A stretch of 64,000 nt of DNA, taken from the NCBI RefSeq assembly GCF_000331575.1, contig NZ_KB223527.1, positions 1,523,842-1,587,841 on the forward strand, read 5' to 3'. Of this stretch, positions 36,616 to 46,142 are shown piece after piece. How positions within the stretch are numbered: the first letter of the stretch is position 1; each line of letters begins with the position of its first letter. A program made the position numbers and the translations under genes. Source of the DNA: Calidifontibacillus oryziterrae (GTDB lineage Bacteria; Bacillota; Bacilli; Bacillales; Bacillaceae_J). The notes under the pieces are model-generated. The model had not been told where the DNA came from. It made no database searches and worked only from the letters and a program-made list of their open reading frames with translations.

Positions 36616-37980
36616 ATGAGTGAACATATAACAAGTGAAGACTATTGTGTGAGAATACTCAATGAGAACGGCCCCATATTGGGAAGTCATCTAAGTAAAC
36701 AATTGCAAAACGAATTAAAAATAAGTCCCGTAAATGCTCGAAAAATTATCCAGCGTGCAACAAATAAAGGAATTATTCTGTCAACTAAACCCGTATCATT
36801 TCGCCATGGACAATTTTTATATTATTTACCCCACCAAAATATTTCAGAAGTATTAACTAACGTATTGAAGCAACAACGTAAAGGTTTAAGTCGCGTATTT
36901 TCAAGTCTACTTCATAATAATGGAGTGATTTTACGGGATGAAGCAATTAAAATTGCTGCTAGTATTACAAATAGTGACTTTTTCCCAAAAAATCAAAGCC
37001 TAGATAAAACATTAGATGACCTTAAGCAATTACATGTCATTAGCAATGTAGTAACTTATAATCATGTATCTTTTATAAAAGCATCGACAAGATTTTTAAA
37101 TAATATGGATATTGGATTTGCACATTACCGCCGACATATAATAAACCGGCTTTTTACAATAGACGCAGTCCATTGGTTAGAACAAATGAATCTTCTCTCT
37201 TGGAATCAAACTCAAGTTTTTGATACCACTCAAAAGCGGGTTGATTTCAATGGTCATTTGTGGGATGTTGTTGGCTTTACCTATTTATATGGGCATTATG
37301 AAACCAAGTTTGAAAATACTGAACTAACTAAAATTCCTTCATTTGTTTTTATTGAAGCAATATTTCATCGGCAGACATATTTGGAAGATGTTATGGGGTT
37401 TATGACAAGAATTGAAATGCAAAGTGCGAGGATGAAAAATTTCAAAACAGGTTCACGAATTACTCCGATTTTGTTGTATATTTATTTGAATAAAGAGGCT
37501 TTTGAATTCTGTAAAGCAAATGGAATTATGATGATCAACAGTAGGGGGTGGCTTGGGGAATTCGCTCCTGATTTATTCGAATTTCTTTCACACCCAAAAA
37601 ACGATGACGTTGTAAATACATGTGATTATTATATTCAGCGACTATTAGATCGTGGCTTTGATAAAAGTCATTTAATGCATGAATTACTTGTTATAAAACA
37701 TTTAAATCCACTTATTGCAAAGGGATGGAAAAGCCAACGACACGTTCATTACGAGTATGATAATATTCTATATTATTTTGACTGGGTTATGTATGACTCT
37801 AAAAATACTCCTTATATATGTACTGTAATATTTAAAGATGCTTTAGTAGAGCAAAAAATTAAGAGTTTCGTTGCTAATGAATATCAAACATTTAAGAAGG
37901 TTTTTAAAGCTTATTTTAACTCAGATCAGGAGGTCAAGTTGATGATATTTGATGAGGATGGAAAAATACATGAGGAGTAA
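36616..37980 (+). CDS. Winged-helix protein with a degenerate PD-(D/E)XK-like domain
   Basis: The 454-residue protein has an N-terminal winged-helix region (about 10-75, LSKQLQNELKISPVNARKII) and a second helical region (about 85-160). A C-terminal half resembles a restriction-nuclease core: HLWDVVG (Asp217), FVFIEAIFHRQ (Glu247, with Ile249 where Lys is expected), and ITPILLYIYLNKEAFEFCKANGIMMI, which parallels the Mrr strand-helix. The missing lysine suggests loss of cleavage or a variant site. The name is inferential; no family is firmly recognised. Confidence 0.6.
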   Translation: MSEHITSEDYCVRILNENGPILGSHLSKQLQNELKISPVNARKIIQRATNKGIILSTKPVSFRHGQFLYYLPHQNISEVLTNVLKQQRKGLSRVFSSLLHNNGVILRDEAIKIAASITNSDFFPKNQSLDKTLDDLKQLHVISNVVTYNHVSFIKASTRFLNNMDIGFAHYRRHIINRLFTIDAVHWLEQMNLLSWNQTQVFDTTQKRVDFNGHLWDVVGFTYLYGHYETKFENTELTKIPSFVFIEAIFHRQTYLEDVMGFMTRIEMQSARMKNFKTGSRITPILLYIYLNKEAFEFCKANGIMMINSRGWLGEFAPDLFEFLSHPKNDDVVNTCDYYIQRLLDRGFDKSHLMHELLVIKHLNPLIAKGWKSQRHVHYEYDNILYYFDWVMYDSKNTPYICTVIFKDALVEQKIKSFVANEYQTFKKVFKAYFNSDQEVKLMIFDEDGKIHEE

Positions 37981-38027
37981 ATGGAAAAAATGAAGTACAC
38001 TACATCGAAAATACAGCAAATTTTATA

Positions 38028-38051
38028 GGGAGCCGGGTTGACCCAGCTCCC
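38028..38051. terminator. Hairpin between convergent genes
   Basis: GGGAGC pairs with GCTCCC, with an inner GGGT/ACCC pair lengthening the stem. No T-run follows. Confidence 0.4.
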
Positions 38052-38154
38052 ATTGCCACTATCCGCAGACCTGAAGTAGTCGTTTTCAGTTCAAAACTAT
38101 TTTCATTCATAAAAAATGATTACTTCTTTATCCTAATGTTAAAACAGGCTGTAT

Positions 38155-39300
38155 TTATTTCATCATCAATTTTCTTATACACTCAATAACCCGCTCTTGC
38201 TCGTCTATCGTCATATTTGTCCCAGAAGGCAAACAAACCCCATATTCAAATAAACGGTCAGATACGCTTTCGTCACCGCTATGAGGATAATAGGAGCAGC
38301 CCTCAAACACCGGCTGCAAATGCAATGGTTTCCATACTGGTCTTGCTTCAATATTTTCAGCAGCCAAAGCATCAATCATATCATCCCTACTAAAGCCACA
38401 TTTCTCTGGGTCGATGGTTAAAGTTGTTAACCAGCGTGTTGATCGACCATAGCTAGGTTCTGGCATGAAGTCAAAACCTTTTACATTTTTAAAAGCTTCA
38501 ACATATCGTTCAAATATTTCTCGTTTCACTCTTACCCGCTCGTCCAGTACTTTTAACTGACCGCGACCAATACCAGCTACCACATTACTCATGCGATAGT
38601 TATAGCCAATTTCACTATGCTGATAATGCCTTGCCTGATCACGAGCCTGTGTAGCCCAAAATCTTGCCTTTTTCAACGCTTCAACATCATCAGAAACAAG
38701 CATACCACCACCAGACGTCGTAATAATTTTATTACCATTAAATGAATAAATCCCATATTTCCCGAACGTACCACTTGCTTTGCCTTTATATGTAGCACCT
38801 AATGATTCTGCTGCATCTTCTATAACTGGAACGCCATATCGGTCACAAATCTCGATAACTTTATCCATATCTGCACTCTGCCCATATAAATTAACAACAA
38901 TTACAGCCTTAGGCAGTTTCTCCTCGTTCGCTGCATCTACGAACGCTTGCTCCAATGCATCAGGAGACATATTCCAAGACTCAGGCTCCGAATCAATAAA
39001 AACTGGCTCTGCTCCTTGATATAAAATTGGATTTGCACTTGCGATAAATGTTAGGCTAGAACAAAACACACGATCTCCCTGTCCGACATTTAACAATCGT
39101 AGCGCTAAATGGATTGCGGCTGTCCCGGAACTAAGCGCTGCTCCACCTTTAGAACCAACAAATTCTGCAAGTTCCTGTTCAAATGCATTTACATTCGGAC
39201 CCAGTGGTGCAATCCAATTCGTATCAAATGCTTCTTGTATATATTTCAATTCATCTCCACCCATGTGAGGGGAAGAAAGATAAATTCTATTTTCTGTCAT
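38155..39300 (-). CDS. DegT/DnrJ/EryC1-family nucleotide-sugar aminotransferase
   Basis: The 381-residue PLP enzyme transfers an amino group to a nucleotide-linked keto sugar. TNWIAPLGP, SSGTAAIHLAL, EDAAESLGA and the PLP-lysine motif SFNGNKIITTSGGG (Lys191) identify the PglE/EpsN branch, which acts on the 4-keto product of a PglF-type dehydratase. A close paralogue is at 55.5-56.6 kb. It ends the minus-strand block, downstream of cysQ. Confidence 0.92.
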   Translation of the reverse strand: MTENRIYLSSPHMGGDELKYIQEAFDTNWIAPLGPNVNAFEQELAEFVGSKGGAALSSGTAAIHLALRLLNVGQGDRVFCSSLTFIASANPILYQGAEPVFIDSEPESWNMSPDALEQAFVDAANEEKLPKAVIVVNLYGQSADMDKVIEICDRYGVPVIEDAAESLGATYKGKASGTFGKYGIYSFNGNKIITTSGGGMLVSDDVEALKKARFWATQARDQARHYQHSEIGYNYRMSNVVAGIGRGQLKVLDERVRVKREIFERYVEAFKNVKGFDFMPEPSYGRSTRWLTTLTIDPEKCGFSRDDMIDALAAENIEARPVWKPLHLQPVFEGCSYYPHSGDESVSDRLFEYGVCLPSGTNMTIDEQERVIECIRKLMMK

Positions 39301-39401
39301 ATCGATACCATACTCCTATTTATAAGATTAATTACTCTATATTAGAAAAACATCAATAGAAAGGGACCATGCTAAAGTCATAGACTAGTATATTTACTTA
39401 T

Positions 39402-40220
39402 TTATTCTATAAAACCTTCTCTTCTTACGATAAACCAAGGGTTTAATAAGTTCTCTTTATTATAATTCAATCTATCCCTAGTTTCTGTATGGACTACTGT
39501 ACCACCTGCTTGTTCAACGATTGCTTGACCAGCTGCAGTATCCCATTCCATGGTTGGTGCAAAACGAGGATATACATCAGCCTTTCCTTCAGCTACCAAA
39601 CAAAGCTTTAATGAGCTACCTGCAGATTTAATCGATACCTCTCCAAATTTCGATCTAACTTTATTAATATAGTCTTCTGTTTCCTTCGACATATGCGAGC
39701 GGCTAGCAACAGCTGAAATTTGTTCGTTTTTCATAGCAGGTAATTTAATAGCAACTTTTAAGATTTCCGCTTCACTAGTCAAATTACTTTTCATAGCATT
39801 ATTTATTTTAAAAGAACCTATGCCTTCTTTGCCAAAATAAACAATATCTAAAATCGGCGCATAAATAACCCCTAACACTGGTGCTCCATTATGTATAAGA
39901 GCGATGTTAACGGTAAATTCACCATTCCTTTTAATAAACTCTTTTGTCCCATCTAATGGATCGACAAGCCAAAAATACTCCCATTTCCTGCGGTCTTCAT
40001 AGCTAATATGCTTGCCTTCTTCACTAAGAATAGGGATACCATCAAACCGACTTAACAATCCTTTTACTATCGTTTCATGCGATTGTTTATCTGCAAGTGT
40101 TAGTGGAGATTGATCTTCTTTACTTTCAACTTCAAATTCTGTTTCATATATATCTAAAATCTTTTCACCAGCATCCATTGCAATTTTAATAACGTCAACT
40201 ATATTGATCTTATCTAGCAA
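39402..40220 (-). CDS. cysQ: 3'(2'),5'-bisphosphate nucleotidase CysQ
   Basis: Hydrolyses PAP, left after PAPS-dependent transfer, to AMP and phosphate. The inositol-monophosphatase-fold motifs are present: LSEEG, WLVDPLDGTKEF and WDTAAGQAIVEQAGG. I start at TTG (40218-40220), after GGAAGGAAG, giving 272 residues; upstream in-frame codons to 40295 add a segment unlike the family. It lies between the SLC13 transporter and an aminotransferase, in line with PAP clearance next to PAPS use. Confidence 0.88.
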   Translation of the reverse strand: MLDKINIVDVIKIAMDAGEKILDIYETEFEVESKEDQSPLTLADKQSHETIVKGLLSRFDGIPILSEEGKHISYEDRRKWEYFWLVDPLDGTKEFIKRNGEFTVNIALIHNGAPVLGVIYAPILDIVYFGKEGIGSFKINNAMKSNLTSEAEILKVAIKLPAMKNEQISAVASRSHMSKETEDYINKVRSKFGEVSIKSAGSSLKLCLVAEGKADVYPRFAPTMEWDTAAGQAIVEQAGGTVVHTETRDRLNYNKENLLNPWFIVRREGFIE

Positions 40221-40327
40221 AAGAAATCTTCCTTCCCTATCAATAATTTTAAAATTATTATAACACACCTTCATAATGAAAAAGAGCAAACCCATTTAAC
40301 GAGCTTGCTCAAGAAATCAGCTAGAAT

Positions 40328-42106
40328 TTAAAGCCAAACCATATATACAATCGACACCGCTACAACCATACATAGGAGATTTAACGGAATCCCTACTTTC
40401 ATGTAATCCTTGAAATGGTAACCCCCTGGTCCATATACTATTAGATTCGTTTGATAGCCTATCGGGGTTGCAAATGCTGCAGAAGCAGCAATCGTGACAA
40501 GAACAATTACAGACATTGGGTTAATACTTAATTGATTTGCCATTTCTACCCCAATTGGGAACATCATGACAGCTGTTGCTGTATTAGACATAATTTCAGT
40601 AAAAATATTTGTAATCAAATAAATAATAAGTAATACAAAAAACAATCCTAGAGGCTCAGTAAACGAAACAAGACCATTGGCAATCCAAGCAGCTGTCCCT
40701 GTATTTAATAAAGCTGCACCGATTCCAAATGAACTTGCAATCAAAAGCAACACATTAAATTGAATCGACTGTTTTGCTTCTTCTGGCGATACGATTCGTA
40801 GTAACAATAATATAATTGTCGCCAGTGCCATCGCTTTAAACATCGATAAAACATTAAAAGTTACGAATATAATCATTACTAGCATTGTAATTAATGCAAT
40901 TAACGCACCTTTAGTATTATCTTCAACAGTTTTAGGCGTTTCTAATGGAGTTACGACATAAAAATCATTATAATGATCGCGTTCTAGAAAATCTGAACCA
41001 GTTAATAGCAACAATGTATCTCCAGGTTTTAATACGATCTCGCCAATTTTACTTTTTACACGTTCATGATTACGGTGCACGGCAATAATAGCTGCATCAT
41101 ATCTGCCCCTAAATTGTGTATCTCTAATTTTCTTATATACTAGTGGTGATTGATCAGATACAACTACTTCGACAAGCTGCGAATTCCCATTTTTCAATGT
41201 TTCAAGTGTTAAATCCGTACCGGTTTCAATCGCCAAGCCTTTTCTTTGTTGAAGTTCAGCTATTGTTGATAATAACCCGGCAAAGATTAGGCGGTCTCCG
41301 GCTTCTATTTTTGTCGTTGATTTAACAGGTGAAAACTTCATATCGTCTCGAATAATCGCGACAAGAAATAGGCCTTCTAAGTGGCGAAGCCCTGCTTCCC
41401 CAACTGATTTGTTAATAAATGGATAGTCGCTTCCAACGACAAACTCACACATATAATCTCGGGTTTGTTCCTTTAATTTTTCAGTTGGTGATACTTTATG
41501 ATTCGGTAATACTTTATGACCAATTGTTAAAAGATAGAGGATACCAATAATTGTAATTGGTATACCAACAACAGCCAGTTCAAACATTGAAAATCCTTTC
41601 ATGCCATAATCAAGCATTAAACCATGAACGACTAAATTTGTAGATGTGCCAATTAATGTGATCGTCCCACCTAGAACTGTGACATACGAAAGAGGTATGA
41701 GGAATTTAGATGGTGATAAGCCATTGTCAACGCACCACTTTCGAAGCAATGGAGTAAATGCCACAACAATTGGTGTATTATTTAAAAATCCAGACAGACC
41801 TGATACTGGAACTAATATTTTAAACAATGACATTTTTTCCGATTTCCCAGAGCCAAGAATTTTTCGTATCGCACTTTCGACAACACCACTCTTTTGAATA
41901 ACACCGGCAATAATAAAGAGAAGGGCAACAGTTAACATCCCTTCGTTTGAGAAACCTCTCAGCGCTTCCTCAGGTGTTAAAATACCAAAGAGTAAAAAGA
42001 TCGTGACTGTTCCGAATACAATCATATCAGGACGGGCAACCTCAAAAGCTAACCCCGCCATCATCAATATGATCATAACTAGTACAAATATCATTTCGAA
42101 TGACAT
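40328..42106 (-). CDS. SLC13/DASS-family sulfate transporter with TrkA-C domains
   Basis: The 592-residue membrane protein has about ten or more hydrophobic segments in two halves, each with an SNT- or NNT-type substrate motif (GFLNNTPIVVAF, EIMSNTATAVMMF). Between them, at about 210-390, are two cytosolic TrkA-C-like domains (FPVKSTTKIEAGDRLIFAG-type and LKPGDTLLLLTGS). SLC13 members with this build carry sulfate with sodium. The gene lies between cysNC and cysQ, supporting sulfate. Confidence 0.87.
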   Translation of the reverse strand: MSFEMIFVLVMIILMMAGLAFEVARPDMIVFGTVTIFLLFGILTPEEALRGFSNEGMLTVALLFIIAGVIQKSGVVESAIRKILGSGKSEKMSLFKILVPVSGLSGFLNNTPIVVAFTPLLRKWCVDNGLSPSKFLIPLSYVTVLGGTITLIGTSTNLVVHGLMLDYGMKGFSMFELAVVGIPITIIGILYLLTIGHKVLPNHKVSPTEKLKEQTRDYMCEFVVGSDYPFINKSVGEAGLRHLEGLFLVAIIRDDMKFSPVKSTTKIEAGDRLIFAGLLSTIAELQQRKGLAIETGTDLTLETLKNGNSQLVEVVVSDQSPLVYKKIRDTQFRGRYDAAIIAVHRNHERVKSKIGEIVLKPGDTLLLLTGSDFLERDHYNDFYVVTPLETPKTVEDNTKGALIALITMLVMIIFVTFNVLSMFKAMALATIILLLLRIVSPEEAKQSIQFNVLLLIASSFGIGAALLNTGTAAWIANGLVSFTEPLGLFFVLLIIYLITNIFTEIMSNTATAVMMFPIGVEMANQLSINPMSVIVLVTIAASAAFATPIGYQTNLIVYGPGGYHFKDYMKVGIPLNLLCMVVAVSIVYMVWL

Positions 42107-42159
42107 AAGAATGTCTTCCTTTCAAACCTAACTTTATAAAAAGCTAGATATAAATTAAG

Positions 42160-42193
42160 AAAAGCTACTACCATAATACTATAGATAGTAGCT
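42160..42193 (-). terminator. Terminator between cysNC and the SLC13 gene
   Basis: On the minus strand AGCTACTA pairs with TAGTAGCT around a 15-nt loop and is followed by TTTCTT. Confidence 0.65.
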
Positions 42194-42203
42194 ATTTCGT
42201 TTG

Positions 42204-44030
42204 CTAATCTAAATATTTCATAATTTTCTTCACAACGTAATCTGTTGCTTCTTCTAAAGAATATCTACTTGTATCAATTTCTATTTCTGGATTTTCAGGT
42301 GATTCATATGGGCTAGAAATACCTGTGAAGTTCGGAATTTGACCTGCACGTGCTTTCTTATATAAGCCTTTCACATCTCGTTTTTCGCACTCCTCAAGGG
42401 GCGTGCTAACAAAAATTTCGATATATTCTTCACCAATGATTTCTCTAGCATTTTTACGATCACTTTCATATGGTGAAATAAATGAAGTCAATGTAATAAG
42501 TCCTGCGTCATTCATCAGCTTTGCAACTTCTGCAATGCGACGAATATTTTCAATCCGATCGCTTTCTTTAAAGCCTAAGTTTTTATTTAAACCATGGCGA
42601 ACGTTATCTCCATCAAGTAACATCGTATGATAACCCATTGAAACTAATCGTTTTTCCACTTCATTTGCTAGAGTAGATTTCCCCGAACCTGAAAGACCTG
42701 TGAACCATAATGTTAATGGCTTCTGTCCTTTTTGCTGGGAACGAATTTCTCTCGAAATATCAGTATCTTGCCACACAATATTGGTTGATCTACGAAGGGC
42801 GTGATTAATAACCCCACAGGCAGACGTCATATTCGTGACACGATCAATTAGGATTAAACCACCTAACGCTTCATTATTTTCGAAAGTATCAAATACCATA
42901 TTTTCTGATAAAGAAATATCACATTCTACTAATTCATTTTTAAAGGTGCGATCTGCAGGAATTTGCTTCCCGGTATTAATATCGATTTTGTGTTTAATCG
43001 ACATAACAGTACCTGGAAGAATTTTTGTTCCTACTTTTACTAAATAGTTTCGACCAGAAACAAGCGGTGCATCATCCATCCAGAGAATTGTAGCTGTGAA
43101 CATATCAGTAACTTGAATATCCTGCGCTGTTGTTAACACACAGCCACGAGAAACATCGACTTCACGATCTAATTGAATCGTTACAGGTTGTCCAACAATT
43201 GCAGCGTCCACTTCTTTATCTGTCACTAAGATACTCTTTACTTTTGCTTTTTCATGACTTGGAAGAGTTGTGACCTCTTCACCAACTGAAATCCTTCCAG
43301 CCTCTATTTGGCCTTGGAAGCCGCGGAACGTATGGTTTGGTCGACTTACACGTTGTACTGGCATTACAAAGCTTTTTTGTTCATTTTCTTTACGAACGTC
43401 AACACTTTCTAAATATGGTAATAATGGTAAGTCATCATACCAAAGTGTATTTCCAGATTTTTTCGTAATGTTATCCCCTTCTGTAGCAGAAACAGGAATG
43501 ACTTGAATACTTTCAAGATTAAAGCCATACGTCATTTGTATAAATTCTTCTTTGATTTCATTAAATCGTTTTTGATCAAAACTGATCAAGTCCATCTTGT
43601 TAACGGCTAATACAAGATGCTTAATTCCCATTAATGAGCAAATCCGTGCATGGCGTTTTGTTTGCGAGATTACCCCTTTTGTTGCATCAACAAGAATAAT
43701 GGCAAGATCAGCGAACGATGCACCAACCGCCATATTGCGTGTATATTCTTCATGACCTGGCGTATCAGCAACAATGAAGGAACGATGATCAGTTGTAAAA
43801 TAGCGATAAGCTACATCAATAGTAATACCTTGTTCTCGCTCAGCCATTAACCCATCTAGTAAAAGAGAATAGTCAATTTCACCACCACGACTACCTATTT
43901 TACTATCAAGCTCTAACGCTTCCGCTTGATCAGCAAATAATAGTTTTGCATCATATAGCATATGACCAATTAAGGTTGATTTCCCATCATCTACACTACC
44001 ACAAGTAATAAACTTTAATAGACTCTTCAT
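42204..44030 (-). CDS. cysNC: Bifunctional sulfate adenylyltransferase GTPase subunit / APS kinase (CysN-CysC fusion)
   Basis: From ATG at 44028-44030 the protein has 608 residues. The CysN GTPase part shows GSVDDGKS (11-18), DTPGHEEYTRN and NKMDL; the C-terminal CysC part has a P-loop GLSGSGKST at about 445-453 and FISPYESDR. With CysD it makes APS using GTP hydrolysis, then PAPS. The start follows the cysD stop by one base, with GGGAGGGG inside the end of cysD. Codons upstream in frame overlap cysD and are not used. A free-standing CysC is at 1.4-2.0 kb. Confidence 0.95.
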   Translation of the reverse strand: MKSLLKFITCGSVDDGKSTLIGHMLYDAKLLFADQAEALELDSKIGSRGGEIDYSLLLDGLMAEREQGITIDVAYRYFTTDHRSFIVADTPGHEEYTRNMAVGASFADLAIILVDATKGVISQTKRHARICSLMGIKHLVLAVNKMDLISFDQKRFNEIKEEFIQMTYGFNLESIQVIPVSATEGDNITKKSGNTLWYDDLPLLPYLESVDVRKENEQKSFVMPVQRVSRPNHTFRGFQGQIEAGRISVGEEVTTLPSHEKAKVKSILVTDKEVDAAIVGQPVTIQLDREVDVSRGCVLTTAQDIQVTDMFTATILWMDDAPLVSGRNYLVKVGTKILPGTVMSIKHKIDINTGKQIPADRTFKNELVECDISLSENMVFDTFENNEALGGLILIDRVTNMTSACGVINHALRRSTNIVWQDTDISREIRSQQKGQKPLTLWFTGLSGSGKSTLANEVEKRLVSMGYHTMLLDGDNVRHGLNKNLGFKESDRIENIRRIAEVAKLMNDAGLITLTSFISPYESDRKNAREIIGEEYIEIFVSTPLEECEKRDVKGLYKKARAGQIPNFTGISSPYESPENPEIEIDTSRYSLEEATDYVVKKIMKYLD

Positions 44031-44031
44031 T

Positions 44032-44931
44032 TTAGAAATACCCCTCCCGCTTCCGTCTTTCCATACTGCCAGCGCCTTCGTGGTCAATTACACGACTAGT
44101 ACGCTCTGATGAAACAGCACCAAGGGTTTCTTCAATGATTTCATCAAGTGTATCAGCTTCAGACTCAATCCCGCCAGTAAGAGGGTAGCAACCTAGTGTA
44201 CGAAAACGAACTTTTTTCATGACTATTTCTTCACCAAGTTCTAATTTCATCCGATCATCATCTACCATTACGATATTTCCATCACGGTAAACAACCGGTC
44301 TTTCTTTCGCAAAATATAATGGAACTATATCAATATTTTCTCTACGAATATATTGCCATATATCTTTTTCCGTCCAATTTGAAAGTGGGAAAACACGCAT
44401 ACTTTCGCCTTTATTAATTTTTGTATTATAGAGCTTCCACATTTCAGGCCGTTGATTTTTCGGATCCCAGGCATGATTTTTATTACGGAAGGAAAATATC
44501 CGCTCTTTCGCACGAGATTTTTCCTCATCGCGTCTCCCACCGCCAAAAGCAGCAGTAAATCCATACTTATCCAATCCTTGCTTTAACGCTTGTGTTTTCA
44601 TAATATCGGTATAAGCAGCACCATGATCAAATGGATTAATACCTTGTTCGATACCTTCTTCGTTCATGTGGACAATTAATTCAATCCCTAATTCTTTTGC
44701 TCTACGATCGCGAAATTCAATCATTTCTTTAAACTTCCAAGTTGTATCAATATGCATAAACGGAAATGGTGGCTTTTCTGGGTAAAAAGCTTTCATCGCT
44801 AAATGCAGCATGACAGAGCTATCCTTACCAATCGAATAAAGCATAACTGGATTCTCACATTCTGCCGCTACTTCACGAATAATATATATTGCTTCAGCCT
44901 CGAGCTGATCGAGGTGTGTTAGTTCTTTCAT
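44032..44931 (-). CDS. cysD: Sulfate adenylyltransferase small subunit CysD
   Basis: The 299-residue PP-loop enzyme has [13 protein letters not shown] as its ATP-binding loop, [29 protein letters not shown] and [14 protein letters not shown], all typical of CysD. It works as a heterodimer with CysN. GGAGG precedes the ATG. It is the first gene of the cysD-cysNC-SLC13-cysQ-aminotransferase run, with a 178-bp gap upstream that may hold the promoter. Confidence 0.95.
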   Translation of the reverse strand: MKELTHLDQLEAEAIYIIREVAAECENPVMLYSIGKDSSVMLHLAMKAFYPEKPPFPFMHIDTTWKFKEMIEFRDRRAKELGIELIVHMNEEGIEQGINPFDHGAAYTDIMKTQALKQGLDKYGFTAAFGGGRRDEEKSRAKERIFSFRNKNHAWDPKNQRPEMWKLYNTKINKGESMRVFPLSNWTEKDIWQYIRRENIDIVPLYFAKERPVVYRDGNIVMVDDDRMKLELGEEIVMKKVRFRTLGCYPLTGGIESEADTLDEIIEETLGAVSSERTSRVIDHEGAGSMERRKREGYF

Positions 44932-45109
44932 TGATGAAGTGCCTCCTATTAGCTAATAAATTAGTTTATTGATACCGAAATCTTCTTAATACTTTTCAGG
45001 AAGATTTTCTTATATTACAAATATGTTTTTTTATCACTTTGCATAGACTGTTAAAATATAATCTCTTTATTTATTCAAGTGTATTGAGTATTCTATTTAC
45101 TATAAAACA

Positions 45110-46126
45110 CTAAGGTTCAAGTTTAATTGTATGAACAGCTACACCAATTTCTCTTGGAAGTAAATCATTAATATTAATCTCATTTTTAACTATATTAAAA
45201 TCCTCATTATATATTTTTAATAAACAAACATTATTACTTCCGCGACTAGGGGTAAAACCAACAATCCAACTATCATTCACTTTCTCAAGTCCTCTAATAA
45301 AGTAATTTTCAGGTTTTAATTGAATCCGCTCTATTTTATTATCCGAATCTTTCCAGGCGATAGAATTATTGTCGGCTTCAGTTACATAATATTTACCATT
45401 GAAAAAATATCCATCATGTGAACCTATAAAGCCTCCAGGTTCTACAAAAAACTCTTCTTCTAATGAATCTATATTTAACTTAATAACAGCACTAGTCCTT
45501 GTGTCAAACCAACCTTTCGTATTAACATACAAGTGACCTTGGTTATATGTTATGTTATTCATATGATGTCGATAATAAGAAGAACATGTTTTATGGATAT
45601 ATCTTGATTCTATAATTTTATTAGGTGTGCGCACATATTTTAATATATTTAAAATATTATAGATCTTTCGCTGATAACGATTTTTTACAATTGGTAAAAA
45701 TTTAAAACGGCCTCCCTTTAAAATATTAGAATTCGGCGCTCCCCAATACCATTTCCTTTTCAACGTACTTAGTTCAAAACAAGATATTACTTCACTTGCT
45801 GTAGATACTACGTATAAATGATCATCAACAATTTCAAGGCTATGAACATCTGAAAATTCGGGTGAAGAAAATGCATCAATAGTCGTAAAAGTATCTAAAT
45901 CAACAATAGCAATGTAATTCCAAAGGCCTACATATGCAATACCATCTTTTAAAACCAAACCTTGTGCATTACTTGTCATAAAAGACTTATCTGTTTTAAA
46001 TATAGCGGAAGGAAATTTTAATAACTTTTCTACTTTTCCACTTTCTAGATTCACTCTAGCAATTCCAGCGTAAGAAGCTTTTGGATTCATGTAAGATACC
46101 GGTTTAAATGAAATAATAATATTCAA
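45110..46126 (-). CDS. Beta-propeller-like protein of the polysaccharide locus, function unknown
   Basis: The 338-residue protein repeats blade-like strands (GIARVNLESGKVEKLL, HSLEIVDDHLYVVST, NITYNQGHLYVNT, YFFNGKYYVTEADNN) with His-rich turns such as RHHMN and GSHDG. There is no signal peptide. It resembles six-bladed propeller proteins encoded with glycan genes, but I cannot name a family. It is 16 bp downstream of wzx and so probably co-transcribed with it. A role in glycan recognition or modification is only inference. Confidence 0.6.
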   Translation of the reverse strand: MNIIISFKPVSYMNPKASYAGIARVNLESGKVEKLLKFPSAIFKTDKSFMTSNAQGLVLKDGIAYVGLWNYIAIVDLDTFTTIDAFSSPEFSDVHSLEIVDDHLYVVSTASEVISCFELSTLKRKWYWGAPNSNILKGGRFKFLPIVKNRYQRKIYNILNILKYVRTPNKIIESRYIHKTCSSYYRHHMNNITYNQGHLYVNTKGWFDTRTSAVIKLNIDSLEEEFFVEPGGFIGSHDGYFFNGKYYVTEADNNSIAWKDSDNKIERIQLKPENYFIRGLEKVNDSWIVGFTPSRGSNNVCLLKIYNEDFNIVKNEININDLLPREIGVAVHTIKLEP

Positions 46127-46142
46127 ATTAAATCGCTCCAGT

